Below are positions 23,525 through 35,014 of a DNA stretch of 64,000 bases, one piece after another. The stretch lies in assembly GCF_018320785.1 (NCBI RefSeq), contig NC_054869.1, forward strand, positions 43,985,789-44,049,788, read 5' to 3'. The DNA is from Cheilinus undulatus. Lineage: Eukaryota; Chordata; Actinopteri; Labriformes; Labridae. Below the pieces are notes generated by a model. It ran no database searches. It had not been told where the DNA came from and saw only the letters and a program-made list of their open reading frames with translations. Made by a program: the position numbers and the translations under genes. The stretch's first letter is position 1, and the number at the start of each line of letters is the position of its first letter.

Positions 23525-25043
23525 TTGTGTTTTTAGAACCAGTTGTGTTTTTAGAACAAGTTGTGTTTTTGGAACCAGTTGTGTTTTTAGAACCAGTTGT
23601 GTTTTTAGAACCAGTTGTGTTTTTAGAACAAGTTGTGTTTTTGGAACCAGTTGTGTTTTTAGAACCAGTTGTGTTTAAGAACAAGTTGTGTTTAAGAACC
23701 AGTTGTGTTTTTAGAACCAGTTGTGTTTTTGGAACCAGTTGTGTTTAAGAACCAGTTGTGTTTTTAGAACCAGTTGTGTTTTTAGAACAAGTTGTGTTTT
23801 TGGAACCAGTTGTGTTTTTAGAACCAGTTGTGTTTAAGAACAAGTTGTGTTTAAGAACCAGTTGTGTTTTTAGAACCAGTTGTGTTTTTAGAACCAGTTG
23901 TGTTTAAGAACCAGTTGTGTTTTTAGAACCAGTTGTGTTTTTGGAACCAGTTGTGTTTAAGAACCAGTTGTGTTTTTAGAACCAGTTGTGTTTTTAGAAC
24001 CAGTTGTGTTTAAGAACCAGTTGTGTTTTTGGAACCAGTTGTGTTTAAGAACCAGTTGTGTTTTTAGAACCAGTTGTGTTTTTGGAACCAGTTGTGTTTA
24101 AGAACCAGTTGTGTTTTTAGAACCAGTTGTGTTTTTAGAACCAGTTGTGTTTTTGGAACCAGTTGTGTTTAAGAACCTGTTGTGTTTTTAGAACCAGTTG
24201 TGTTTTTAGAACCAGTTGTGTTTAAGAACCAGCTGTGTTTTTAGAACCAGTTGTGTTTTTGGAACCAGTTGTGTTTAAGAACCTGTTGTGTTTTTAGAAC
24301 CAGTTGTGTTTTTAGAACCAGTTGTGTTTAAGAACCAGCTGTGTTTTTAGAACCAGTTGTGTTTTTAGAACCAGTTGTGTTTTTGGAACCAGTTGTGTTT
24401 AAGAACCTGTTGTGTTTTTAGAACCAGTTGTGTTTTTGGAACCAGTTGTGTTTAAGAACCTGTTGTGTTTTTAGAACCAGTTGTGTTTTTGGAACCAGTT
24501 GTGTTTTTAGAACCAGTTGTGTTTTTGGAACCAGTTGTGTTTAAGAACCTGTTGTGTTTTTGGAACCAGTTGTGTTTAAGAACCAGTTGTGTTTTTAGAA
24601 CCAGTTGTGTTTTTAGAACCAGTTGTGTTTTTGGAACCAGTTGTGTTTAAGAACCTGTTGTGTTTTTAGAACCAGTTGTGTTTTTGGAACCAGTTGTGTT
24701 TAAGAACCTGTTGTGTTTTTAGAACCAGTTGTGTTTTTGGAACCAGTTGTGTTTAAGAACCTGTTGTGTTTTTAGAACCAGTTGTGTTTTTAGAACCAGT
24801 TGTGTTTAAGAACCAGCTGTGTTTTTAGAACCAGTTGTGTTTTTGGAACCAGTTGTGTTTAAGAACCAGTTGTGTTTTTAGAACCAGTTGTGTTTTTAGA
24901 ACCAGTTGTGTTTTTGGAACCAGTTGTGTTTAAGAACCTGTTGTGTTTTTAGAACCAGTTGTGTTTTTGGAACCAGTTGTGTTTAAGAACCTGTTGTGTT
25001 TTTAGAACCAGTTGTGTTTTTGGAACCAGTTATATTTTTAGAG
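23525..25043 (+). repeat. Expanded 17/18-bp minisatellite with higher-order structure
   Basis: About 85 tandem units occur here: TTGTGTTTTTAGAACCAG (a), TTGTGTTTTTGGAACCAG (g), TTGTGTTTAAGAACCAG (s), TTGTGTTTAAGAACCTG (d), and an AACAAG variant (c). Early units run a-c-g-a; later ones repeat d-a-g as a 53-bp higher-order unit, clearest at 24640-25030. Frames stay open on both strands because the unit lacks stops in some phases. The predicted SCVFRT or GSKNTT peptides are by-products, not genes. Confidence 0.95.
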
Positions 25044-25952
25044 AAAATAGCAATCTTGAACAAACAGGCAGGCATTTTAGTTTTATTTAAAAACTCTGCA
25101 TGCACTATAGATCAATTCATAAGCACAGTGATATCAATAATTTAACACCCAAAACAAGACAAATCATCAAGATCATCAAGAAAAATCTAGTGTGGAAAAT
25201 CTGCTGAATTTAAAATCTGTTCCTGCACACAACTGCTAGTTGAGACCTCAATCCACACAAATGTTAACTTCAAATTGCTGAAATAAAAGTAAGGTCAAAA
25301 TGTATTTCTTTAGCACATTTAAAACAACCACAGCTTACCAAAGTTCTGTACAAGTTCAGCTTCAGACACACTAGGCATTAAAACACAATACGAAAGAATT
25401 TAAAAGCAATAATAAACAATACAAATAAGAGCAGAAAATGTCAAGATTTCAAAGCTAGTTTATATTGAAAGTGTGTTCAAACAGGTGAGTCTTAAGGAAG
25501 GACTTTGTTTTCAGTAGATATTCCCAGAGCAGCCACCACCAACACTCGGTCACCTCAGCTTTCAAGCCTGTAGAAGAATCTTAAACTGGATCCTGATACC
25601 ATCAGGAAGCCAGAGAGGAAAACAAAAGTATAAAGTCATGTTCAGAATGTGTCTTGTCCCTTTTCTTATGAATCAGTGACCTTTATCCATCATGTTCTTT
25701 CTTGCTTATAGTTGAGGATGTCTGAGGCTTGGACCAGACTGGTCTGCATTCATATCATAAAACCAGATTTAATGTGATAAATAATTTGAGATTTTGTGAA
25801 AATTGAAAATTGACATGTTGTCTTAAAGCTGCCGTACACTATAGACTTTATAACACATTTTTCCCAGGTTTACATTCTTGACCCACTTTTGGGTCCCGAC
25901 CCTCCAGCTGAGAGTCTCTCAGTTAAATGATACCTTGATGCGGTCTTTGTGA

Positions 25953-26927
25953 TCACAGCTGGCTGAGTGACTGGGAGCCCGTCTCCCGAGTTCTCCTCTC
26001 TGTACTCTCAACCGTGTACGCCTCTTGCAGGTGGAGAGCTTTCCTGCAGATGTTCTTGAAAGCAGGGCTGGAGAAGTAGTAGACTATTGGATCCAGTGCG
26101 CTGTTGAGATAAGTCAGGCTGATGCTGATGTAAAAAGCCGTGGTCAGATCCTCCATAGCTGGGCAGATGTCAGATCCTTGCAGGGTGCTGGATACTTCTC
26201 GGGTCTTGATCCAAATCAGAACCTGCACAATGTTGCTCGGGAAGAAGCAGATGAAGAAGAGGGCTGCGACCACGGTGATGAAGCACAGCGCCTTCTTAAT
26301 CTTTGCATGCTGGGCCAGCTGCCTGCCTCTCAGCTGGACAATAATGTGGACGGTGCAGTAGAGAATGACAACCAGAGGCATGAAGAAAGAGAAGATAAAC
26401 TCAAACTTATGCCAGGTGAGGTTGTGGTTGGGTACAGTGTTGATCAGGAAGCTCTCACAGTAGGTGGTGTTGGTGTGTTTTAAGGTGAAAATATGCGCTG
26501 TCATGGAGATGGTGAGGAACCACAGTGCCAGAGCTCCACACATGGCTTTGGAGACACTCAGAGAGTTGATGGGGTGATGAGGGTGCACCACACGCATGTA
26601 TCTATCCAAAGCGATGACCATCAAGAAGATAGTGCTGCCACTGCGGTTCATCGCCAGCAGGAAGAGGCAGACGTTGCAGAACGTGCCCCCAAACCTCCAC
26701 TTGATCCCAGAACTGTAGTAGGCTGCCCTGAAAGGCAGAGCCATGAAGAGCAGAAAATCCGCCATGGCCAGGTTGAAGAGCAACACTGTGCTGCTTTTCC
26801 ATGGCTTCAGGTGGAAGCAGAAGATCCACAGAGCCAATCCATTCCCTAAAACTCCCAAAACAAACTCAGTGGCCAGCAGAGGAGGGAGCACGCTGATCAG
26901 CAGAGTCCCGTTAAAGTTGCAGTGCAT
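25953..26927 (-). CDS. hcar1: Hydroxycarboxylic acid receptor (HCAR1-like), copy B
   Basis: A 324-residue intronless GPCR identical to copy A except at five positions: I155T, L256P, L258M, D304Y and L306V (A to B). All family marks are intact (Arg95 in TM3, DRY at 108-110, Cys84/Cys157, DPIVY in TM7), so both copies look functional. T155 creates an N153-T-T glycosylation sequon in extracellular loop 2, absent from copy A; L256P falls in the ECL3 region. The 5' flank is near-identical to copy A for about 70 bp. The 3' flank lacks the MITE found in A. Ligand and expression are not deducible. Confidence 0.93.
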   Translation of the reverse strand: MHCNFNGTLLISVLPPLLATEFVLGVLGNGLALWIFCFHLKPWKSSTVLLFNLAMADFLLFMALPFRAAYYSSGIKWRFGGTFCNVCLFLLAMNRSGSTIFLMVIALDRYMRVVHPHHPINSLSVSKAMCGALALWFLTISMTAHIFTLKHTNTTYCESFLINTVPNHNLTWHKFEFIFSFFMPLVVILYCTVHIIVQLRGRQLAQHAKIKKALCFITVVAALFFICFFPSNIVQVLIWIKTREVSSTLQGSDICPAMEDLTTAFYISISLTYLNSALDPIVYYFSSPAFKNICRKALHLQEAYTVESTERRTRETGSQSLSQL

Positions 26928-27131
26928 GTTGGCGCTGACGTTGCTCCTTCAGCTGCAAAGTTTCAAAAGAAACCCTTCAAGGAGCGTGTTATCTTAAAAA
27001 GGAAACCAGCTGATTGTGGGGTTGTTGTTGTTTTTTTTGTTTGTTTTTGTCTCCTTGAATTCTGGTTGGTTCTGCTTTTTCATGCACAAAGGTGTGAGCC
27101 GCTACTACAGAGCAGCTTACAGGAAGTAAAC

Positions 27132-27885
27132 CTCATCTCATACTAAACATCTTAAAATTATTAATAAATGTCAGCTTCAGACAGAGAGAGACTCTTACTT
27201 GGAAGTTTTTACACCTCTGTGCAGAGAAACAGAATCATTTTCTCAAGAATGGCAAAATTTGTTCTGAAGAACTACCCTTATTGCTACATATTTTGTTGAC
27301 TTGTCTTAGAATCGGTATAGTATCTTTCTGTGAAACTCACACTCTTTGCTTCTCTATTCTTCACACTGAAGGTGGCTGTGAAAAACTGCAAAACCACAGT
27401 GGTTTGATTCACTGCTCGTATGAAACAGGGTGTGAAAAGAAGAGTTGTAAAACTTATGTTTAGATGCAGAGGAGGAGAGACTGAGATATCAGGCTTTACC
27501 CCCCTCTATAGTGAGGTTAGTGATGCATCCCTGCACAAAACAAAGAGGGACAAAGCTTAGAAAGGAAGGAACAAGCAGGTTAAAAGCGTAAGATGTAACC
27601 TTTTTAGTTGCTTTATAACAGCAGGATCTTTCTCCAGGAACTAGGAACCTTTTTAGAATCAACTGCTTAGACCAGAACCTAAATTTACATATGAATACAG
27701 TACTGTGTTGAACTTTTAGGCATGTTTGGGCCAAAAATTTGAGGCTGAAGCAAGGCAAAGATGTGGTTAATAAGCTGCCTGAGGGCACCATTGGATGGAA
27801 AGGCGATTGACATAACCCTGGTCATGTTCTGGATGTCCACGCTAGGACTGGGCAGTATCTGTTTTCTAATATTGCCAAACCTTCT
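27132..27885. other. Intergenic sequence, nothing recognised
   Basis: This is single-copy-looking sequence between unit B and the LINE relic. Short open frames on the minus strand have no splice or domain support. Confidence 0.5.
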
Positions 27886-28300
27886 CTTTGACCTGGCGAG
27901 TAGAGATGCCCTTAGCATGAATCTAGAGTTCCGTGGGATCCCGCATCCAGCCGTGTGTGCTCTATATTCTAGTTTAGAGAGTGCTGTGAGGTGTAGTGGC
28001 TCCATCTGACTTCTTTCCAGTTGATTATGGGCTGAGGCAGGGGTGAATCTTAGCCCCTACGCTCTTCAGTGCCTGTATAGACTGGATAATGGGGCGGGTA
28101 AGAGGGGCAGCAAACTTTGGAGTATCATTTAGGGATGTAGAGTTCACTGATCTGGATTTTGCTGATGATGCTGTGATCTTTTCAGACTATAGATGTCCTT
28201 GCTGAGTGAGGAGGGTGAAGCATTGGGAATGCATGTCTCGGATCCAGGCATTTTGGGATGCCTTGGATGCTGTGTCAGTTATTAGCATGATCACATTTAA
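27885..28300 (+). pseudogene. RTE/jockey-type LINE reverse transcriptase relic
   Basis: Across several frames the + strand gives LLFDLASRDALSMNLEFRGI, LYSSLESAVRCSGSI, VDYGLRQG, then DLDFADDAVIF at about 28149-28181. Lost-frame similarity continues with RIQAFWDALDAVSV (compare K.QAFGDLLDA in intact elements). The order matches the R.AL...LRGIP...LY.GTESAV.C.G, G.RQGC.LAP and FADD blocks of fish RTE-like elements. Stops and frameshifts abound. Confidence 0.75.
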
Positions 28301-28549
28301 AGCATCTTTACACACAGACCGTGGTGCTGCTGGTGGAGACGGATGCATATTTGTAAGGCATTTATTATTAACATGGCACGATCTTCAAGACATTAATTAA
28401 GGGACGCAGATGGCAGAGAACGTGGTGGTTGTGGCGAGTTAAGCCTGGCCTAGGGTGCTGTCCAGACAGGAAGTAGGGTTGCCACTACCAGCCACTGGTT
28501 GTGCTGTGAATGTCCCAAGGTCCCAAAAAACACCAGCGGTCTCCGCTAG

Positions 28550-29150
28550 GCCCTACATGCCTATAGCGTATGCACATGACTGTAGAAAACGAGTTTGGAA
28601 TGACTGGATATCAGCAAAAATATCAAATATCATGCCTCTCTAGTGCACAATGTATGAACCACACACTGCACAAACTTCTTTAAGCTCTCACAATGCCTAT
28701 TAGGCACAGATGAGATGTCATTTAAGGTAGACCCTTTTAAAGTCTGTTAGCTGCATGAATCTGCTGTCTCTCTTAACACTTTCAAAACAGGAACATCTGT
28801 ATCTTTTTTGGGCATGTGACACACTTTCTGTTTCCATCAAGTGTCATCTAGGTTGTGAAACAGTGCTGCTGAGATGGAGAAGAAATGGTAAATTTCTTTG
28901 AAAACTCTTACCTCTGTTAGTCAGAACTCCAGCCAATGCCTTTTGTTTACATGAAATTTGTAATTCCCACATACAAATGCAGAAGACATCGTGCATGTAA
29001 TTTTGGTAGCAAATTTTATGTATAAAAAGTTATTTGTTTCCTCCTTGAGATAAGAATATAACCTATGCTCACAGCGATCTCAAGGGGTCCGGCGCAAAAT
29101 CTGATTGGGATGAGGTGGCATGACATCAAATAGGCTTTAAGGTCACAGGC
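28550..29150 (+). repeat. Unclassified ~600-bp repeat, copy 1 (upstream of the L1)
   Basis: The block starting CCCTACATGCCTA and containing GCACATGACTGTAGAAAACG, ACAATGCCTATTAGGCACAG and TTTCCTCCTTGAGATAAGA recurs at 35015-35390 and 36000-36235 in the same orientation. No coding capacity was found. Confidence 0.75.
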
Positions 29151-31966
29151 TTTATACAACTTTAAAGTGCACCAACTGATGGGACATTCATCAACGGACA
29201 GCTCTCAGAGAGTTTAGCTTAAAAGACAATGGCCTAAAGTTACGCTAAAACATAACTAAGAAGAGAATAGATGGACATACTTGACAGTTAAACGTTGCAT
29301 TGCGATTGACTCGGTCTCCCTCTCTCCATTTGGAGGGACACCTTGGTTCTCTCTGTGTGTGTTATCTTTATTTATTTATGGGAAAAGAAAATGTGGAACA
29401 TATCTGTTTAATATGGTGTGATTTGACTGCTACGGAGTATAGGCCTTTTTTTCCTCCTGTGTGTGAGAACTAAACCTGGATATTACGGGCGAGCTGTTGT
29501 TTCCAACCACCTCCTTGCTTAATGTTAAACTGTTTATTCTCTATATTCTCTTATCTTAATTATTTTGTTATATTGCATGCATATTTGCAAATACTGGAGC
29601 CCTCTCTGCTTAAGAATATTAGGTAATATGATTAAGTCATACAGAAATGACATAGTTTGTAGGGTCCTGCTGCTAGTTCTAATTCTTAGAACATGCTTAG
29701 GAATGATGTTTGGATGTGTGTGTTTGCTCTCAGTTCTGAGAGGCCTTTTTTCTGGGGAATATGTGTATTGGGTCCTACAGGTTTTTCTTTTTTATTTATT
29801 TTTATTTTTTTTACAATAGTAGTACTTACTTTTCCCTTCTCCTCCTCTATTTGTGTCATATTATGTACTCTAGAATCAGACTATGGCTAATATAACAAAA
29901 AATGGGGGAGCTTGTCTAAGGTTTGTTTCTTGGAATGTTAAAGGGATGAATGGTCCAGTCAAAGAGAGGTAGGGTACTCTCGCACTTAAAGCATCTGAAA
30001 ACTGAAATAGCTTTTCTCCAAGAGACTCACCAGACCATCGAAAATCACCAAAGATTAAAGGCATCATGGGTTGGTCAAATTTTACACTCCTGATTTCACT
30101 AGTAAAGCAAGAGGCACAGCTATTTTAATGCACAGAAACATTCAGTTTAGCCCGACTAAAGTTACAGCCGACCCCCAAAGCCACTTTATAATACTGTAGT
30201 TCCTGGCTCCCTGTACAATCTTGGTGTGGTGTTTGTAAATCTTTACACACCTAACTGTGATGATGAAGCATTTATTGGGAATCTCTAATCTCATTGTTAC
30301 CTGATCTAAACACTTATCATTTAATTTTGGGGGGTGACTTTAATTGTACAATAGATCCACTATTGGATAAATTAATCCAAAACCAGACCCTCCTTCTAAA
30401 ATAGCCAAAGCTATTTCATCATTTATGCATCAAATTGGAGCTATAGATCCATGGCGCTTCCTTCATCCCAGTGAAAAGCAGTTCTTATTTTATGCTCATG
30501 TACATAAAACATTTTCAAGAATTGTTTACTTTTTTTATTGATAATTATCTCCTTCCCTCTGTCAGTAATATAGAGTATACAACAATTGTGACATCTGACC
30601 ATGCTCCACTTTTAATAGACGTTTCGTTTACACTTTTGCAAAAAACATGACCCCCTTGGAGGCTTAATTGCACGCTACTAAACCACAATATATTTTGTTA
30701 AACAATCTCTAAAGCAACTGACAATTTCCTTATTAATAACAATTCTAATCCAACATCTCCATCCCTGCTCCAGGAGACATTAAAAGCTGTTGTCCGAGGA
30801 GCAATTATATCCTATTCTGCAAAGCAAAACAAGCTGAGAAAACAAAAACAAGAGAAACTTATGGAAAGTATATCAGAATTGGATATAAGACTGTCAGTAT
30901 CCCCATCCCCTGAACTACAAAAGAAGAAGCAAAACCTTCAGATGAGCTACAACTTAATGTCAACACAAGAGACAGAAAAGCTACTTTTACGTTCATGTGG
31001 TTTTTACTACGAGCATGGTGAGAAGGCAGGACGTCTGCTGGCACACCAAATAAAGAGCCAATCATCTTCCCAGCCAATCAAACAAACTGAAAGCCCATCA
31101 GGCAAACTCATAGTAACCCCATCCCTTATTAATGAAACCTTTTAAACATCCTACTCTGAGTTGTATGCCTCACAATTTCTCAGTGATGATAGTCATGATC
31201 AGATTCCTTGACGAATTGGAATTCCCGTCCATAACTCTTTCTCAGATGAATTAGATGGATTAACCGCTGAAACAAAGCGAGATTGCGAACTCAATTATGC
31301 TAATGCAAAGTGGCAAGGCCCCCGGCCCAGATGGCTATCCAATAGAGTTCTATAAAAGACAAAAAAGACAAATGAATCCCTCCCCTTTTAAACATGTTTA
31401 ATGATTCTCTGGACCAGGAAGCCTTGCGCCAAACTCATACTGAAGCATCATTAACTTGACTGTTAAACCCAGGCAAAGACTCTTCTGATCGCAGTTCCTA
31501 TCATCCCATCTCTCTTTTAAATGCCGATTATAAAATCTTAGCTAAAGTATTAGCTCTTTGGCTTGAACCAGTCACGCCGAATATCATATCTCCAGATCAA
31601 ACTGGGTTTATGAAAAATCAACATTCCTTCTCCAATAACCGTCCTCGTCTCAATATTAAATCAACTAATTTCAGCAAGGCAATCCTCAGATATGGTTCTT
31701 AACATACACTTTTACTATACACAGATGATTTATTATTGTTCATTTCCGACCCAACATCTACTATCCCCCAAACAATCGATCTGCTAGACAGATTTGGAAC
31801 ATTCTCAGATTATAAACTGAACTATTTGAAAAGCGAATGCTTTCCTGTAAATAATCTGGCTATGGAGATCCCTGACAGATGCCTCCCTCTTAAGTTGTCT
31901 AAGAATAGTTTTAAGTATTTGGGTGAGAACATTTGCCGTCAGCTATCAGATTCATATAAAAACAAC

Positions 31967-31985
31967 CCCCCCCCCCCCCCCCCCT
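31967..31985 (+). repeat. Poly-C tract in the L1 relic
   Basis: An uninterrupted run of about 19 C falls within the L1 frame and would give a Pro run. It is probably a slippage product and its length may vary. Confidence 0.8.
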
Positions 31986-32177
31986 TAATTGACAAGCTTA
32001 AATTGGACCTGGAAAGATGGAACAATTTACATATAACTGTAGCTGGGAGGATAAATTGCATTAAAATGAATGTGCTCCCACGCTTTCTATGCCTCTACCA
32101 ATGTCTGCCAATCTTCTCACCTAACTCCTTCTTTGTGTCGATAATTAATTTCTTCTTTTAAATGGAAAGGATTAAAA

Positions 32178-33557
32178 CAGTGGTTCTCAAATGGTGTGGC
32201 AGGGCTCACTAGTGTGCCTTGAGGCAATTCTAGGTGTGCCGTGGGAATTTGTACAACCATACATTATTACTACGACTTTATGGCAAGTAGCCTACTGTAA
32301 CCAGGCCTGCCCACAGACCTGTCTGGAAAAAAAACCCCAGAGAATGGGCCCTCCCCAGATTTATTGATGATATCAGTGTATGTGTGCTGGATCAGTAGCA
32401 CTGGTGCTAGCATCCTGGCTAACAGTTACCTCATTAAGAGCTGAAAAACATGGCAAGCTATTATTGGGTTGATTGGATTGGTTCTTTTGACAGCTTAAAC
32501 CATTTTGCTGCTTTTATACATTTTTGCCACTTCTTTTAACTACTTTTGACTGATTTTTGCAACATTTTTGACACTTTTGCTAACGTTTGGCTATTTTTAC
32601 TTCTTCTTAATCACTTTTAACCCATTTTTACCACTTTATTCCAACTTCAACCCTTTTTTGCCTTTTTCTGCCACATGGGATCTTTTTTGCCACCTTTTTT
32701 ACACTTTCAACCCATTTATGCCACATTTTTTACATATTTCACCCACTTTTGCCTTTGTTTTACCACTTTTTTTCCCCACTTTTGCCCTTTTTTTTAATCA
32801 CTCTTTTTTTTAAAGATGTATTTTTGGCCTTTTTGCCTTTATTAGGTAGGACAGTGGATAGAGTTGGAAACAGGAAAGAGAGCAGGGAGTGACATGCAGG
32901 AAATAGTGCCACAGGCTGGATTCGAACCCGAGTCGCCTGCGTATATGGCGCGCGCCTTAACCACCCGACTACCAGCATGCCTTTTAGATCACTTTTAACC
33001 TATTCTTACCACCATTTTACAACACATAAGTCTTTTAGGCCACTTGTAACCCACTTTTACCACTATTTTGACACTTTGAACAAGTTCTTCATTTTTAACC
33101 CATTGTTTGGCCACTTTTTTCCCCCCACCAATTTTTGTCCATTTCTGACTCTGTTTTGCCACTTCTTGCCTAAATTTGCTATGTTTTTTCATTCCTTTTA
33201 ACCCATTTTTTACCACTATTTTAACACTTTCAACAAGTTTTTCCCAATTTCAGCCCATTGTTAGGTAACTTTTACCATTTTTTTGTCCATTTCTGAATTT
33301 GTTTTGCCACTTTTTGCCTAATTTTGCCATGTTTATCCATCACTTTTAAACCTTTTTTGCCACCATTTGCCCACTTTTGCCATCTCCATGATCCCCCAGT
33401 TGTCTGGGTCCCAGAAAACTCTCCCCTTTATCTCCTTTTATAGGCCACCTTGACTGTAACATTATTTAAAAAGTCTATTTTGTATTGATTTAAATATGGT
33501 GTGTCTTGAGATTTTGGCTGAACCTTAGGTGTTCCTTGGGCAAAAATTTTTGAAAAA
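32178..33557. mobile_element. hAT-like insertion in the L1, 1380 bp
   Basis: It begins with the typical hAT end CAGTGGTTCTCAAATGG. An identical 8-bp duplication, GATTAAAA, lies at 32170-32177 and 33558-33565. The L1 frame (FKWKGLK then QFL.RHRS) reads across if the insert is removed. The right end as defined by the duplication (TTTTTGAAAAA) does not match the left end well, so exact termini are uncertain. The interior is dominated by degenerate pyrimidine-rich repeats of the CACTTTTAACCCATTTTTAC type (32480-33390). Confidence 0.75.
32811..32980 (-). mobile_element. tRNA-derived SINE inside the hAT element
   Basis: On the minus strand a tRNA-like head has an A-box-like TAGTCGGGTGGTTAAGGCGC region and a perfect B box GGTTCGAATCC (plus 32918-32928). 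It is followed by a body (CCTGCATGTCACTCCCTG, CTATCCACTGTCCTACC) and an AATAAAGGCAAAAAGG tail. Related tails occur at 18120-18228 and 485-530. Confidence 0.85.
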
Positions 33558-35014
33558 GATTAAAAGACAGTTTTTATAGAGGCACAGATCTGTTGGTTGA
33601 CTGTCACTCCCTAATCTAAGACCCTATTATTGGGCAGGTGATATACACAAAGTGACCCTGTGGATTCAAGAACCACAAGGTCACTTTGGCGCGAACTTGA
33701 AGCCAAATCTTGTCACTATACCTCTCTTTTGGCTCTTCCTGCATCTAAACTGCCAATTCAACCATCCCGATTCTCATACAATCCAGGTTTTATATCCACA
33801 CTAAGAATCTGGTTCCAGTTTAGATGTGCTTTTGGTCTCCAGGGGTTATCTAGTCACAGTCCAATACATAATAAACAACCTTTTCTACGCCCTGGCACTG
33901 ACACCACCTATTCCCTGTGGCAGAGATCAGGCCTTGTGAAGTTAAGTGATCTTTGACATTAACAATGTCTTTGCCAGTTTTAGTGAATTGTGTGAAAAAT
34001 TTAACTTACCAAAATCTCATTTAATTCGATACTTCCAGGTTCACAACTTTGTTGAATTAAACAATAGCTCCTTCCCCAATATCCCTCCTAATTCTGTAAT
34101 TGACTCAATCTTGGACATCCCTGTGAATCAGAAAGGTCTTATTTCAAAAGTCTATAGTTTGATTTCCAAACTCACAAGAGACCTCTCTTGATAAGATTAA
34201 AAACAGGCAGGAAGAAGAACTCAGTAGAGTCACAGAGGATGGTGACTGGCAAGCTGTATTAACTCAAGGCAATGACAGCACATCCTGTTCTAGGCTGAGC
34301 CTGATACAATTTAAGGTTGTGCACTGAATCTATTTCACCAACTGTAAACTCTCCAAAATATACCCAAATATCACAGATTCTTCTAGAGATGTCACCACCA
34401 CCTGTTCTTGTGTCCAAGGTTATTGGACAGCTATTTTCACCACAACAACACCGCTCTAAGGCATTAAACATAGTACCAGATATAGTAGCAGATATAGCAC
34501 TCTTTGTAATATATCCAGGAAGCCAAATCATTAGTAGGACAACAAAAGACAGCATTGCCTTTGCATCTCTACTAGCACGTAGGAGAATAATACTGGAGTG
34601 GAAGACACCATTTCCCTCCAAAGTATCTCTATGGCTTAATGACCTCATACTTTTCTTAAACTTGGAGAAAATTAAGTAGCCTATTCCCCGAGGGGGTCAC
34701 CGGGAAAATTTGAGACTGCTTGGAGTCCAATGATTGATTATCTAGCAGAATTGAAGACATTGCAGGATAGGTGAAATACTTACCAATGATGCATATTCTC
34801 TCAATACGTGTCCATACATTTTGTTAAAGTAGAGGTTGTACTGTGTAACTGTCAAATCAACATGTTATTTTAAAACACCACAGACCCAACCACTAAGTAA
34901 AGAAGGAAGAGTGAGTAATTTATCATTTATTTTGCTGATAAATTCTACATTAGGTAGGACCCAGACAAAAGAGATGCCGTTAAACTTGAAGTTGTGGCCC
35001 CGTGATGAATCCTT

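Larger units (their letters stand above)
18270..27131. repeat. Segmental duplication unit B (kntc1 debris + hcar copy B)
   Basis: See unit A for matched blocks. B starts with kntc1 intron sequence (CTTTTGATTGAAATGGTGGT, compare 10770) with an internal deletion of roughly 125 bp, then continues in the 3'UTR. The last two kntc1 exons are missing between 18386 and 18592. About 3.8 kb at 18998-22800 has no counterpart in A. Homology ends after GAGCAGCTTACAGGAAGTAA. Confidence 0.85.
29200..34880 (+). mobile_element. Decayed L1/Tx1-like LINE, interrupted by a hAT element
   Basis: ORF2 seems to begin at 29883 (MANITKNGGACLRFVSWNVK, then GMNGPVKER and EIAFLQETH), the start of an APE-type endonuclease. 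Further on come LLNADYKILAKVLALWLEPV, DQTGFMKNQ, the catalytic LYTDDLLLF (YTDD codons 31718-31729), KLNYLKSECFPVN and KLDLERWNNLHITVAGRINC. After the hAT insertion it resumes with PNLRPYYWAGDI and, near the end, LLARRRIILEWK and SLWLNDLILFLNLEKIK. Internal deletions (for example before YTDD), stops and frameshifts leave it inactive. ORF1 is missing; the borders are approximate. Confidence 0.85.

Noticed and set aside
23454-25043. Open frames of 60-76 codons with repeated SCVFRT or GSKNTT
   Set aside because: They arise because the 18-bp minisatellite unit lacks stops in some frames; both strands are open, and 17-bp units break the frames.
31736-32161. 141-codon + strand frame considered as a gene
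   Set aside because: It begins in the L1 RT just after the YTDD site and continues with L1 thumb motifs; it is part of the retroelement.
34259-34679. Overlapping 120-129-codon frames on both strands
   Set aside because: The + strand reads as the C-terminal end of the decayed L1 ORF2; the minus frame is a shadow.
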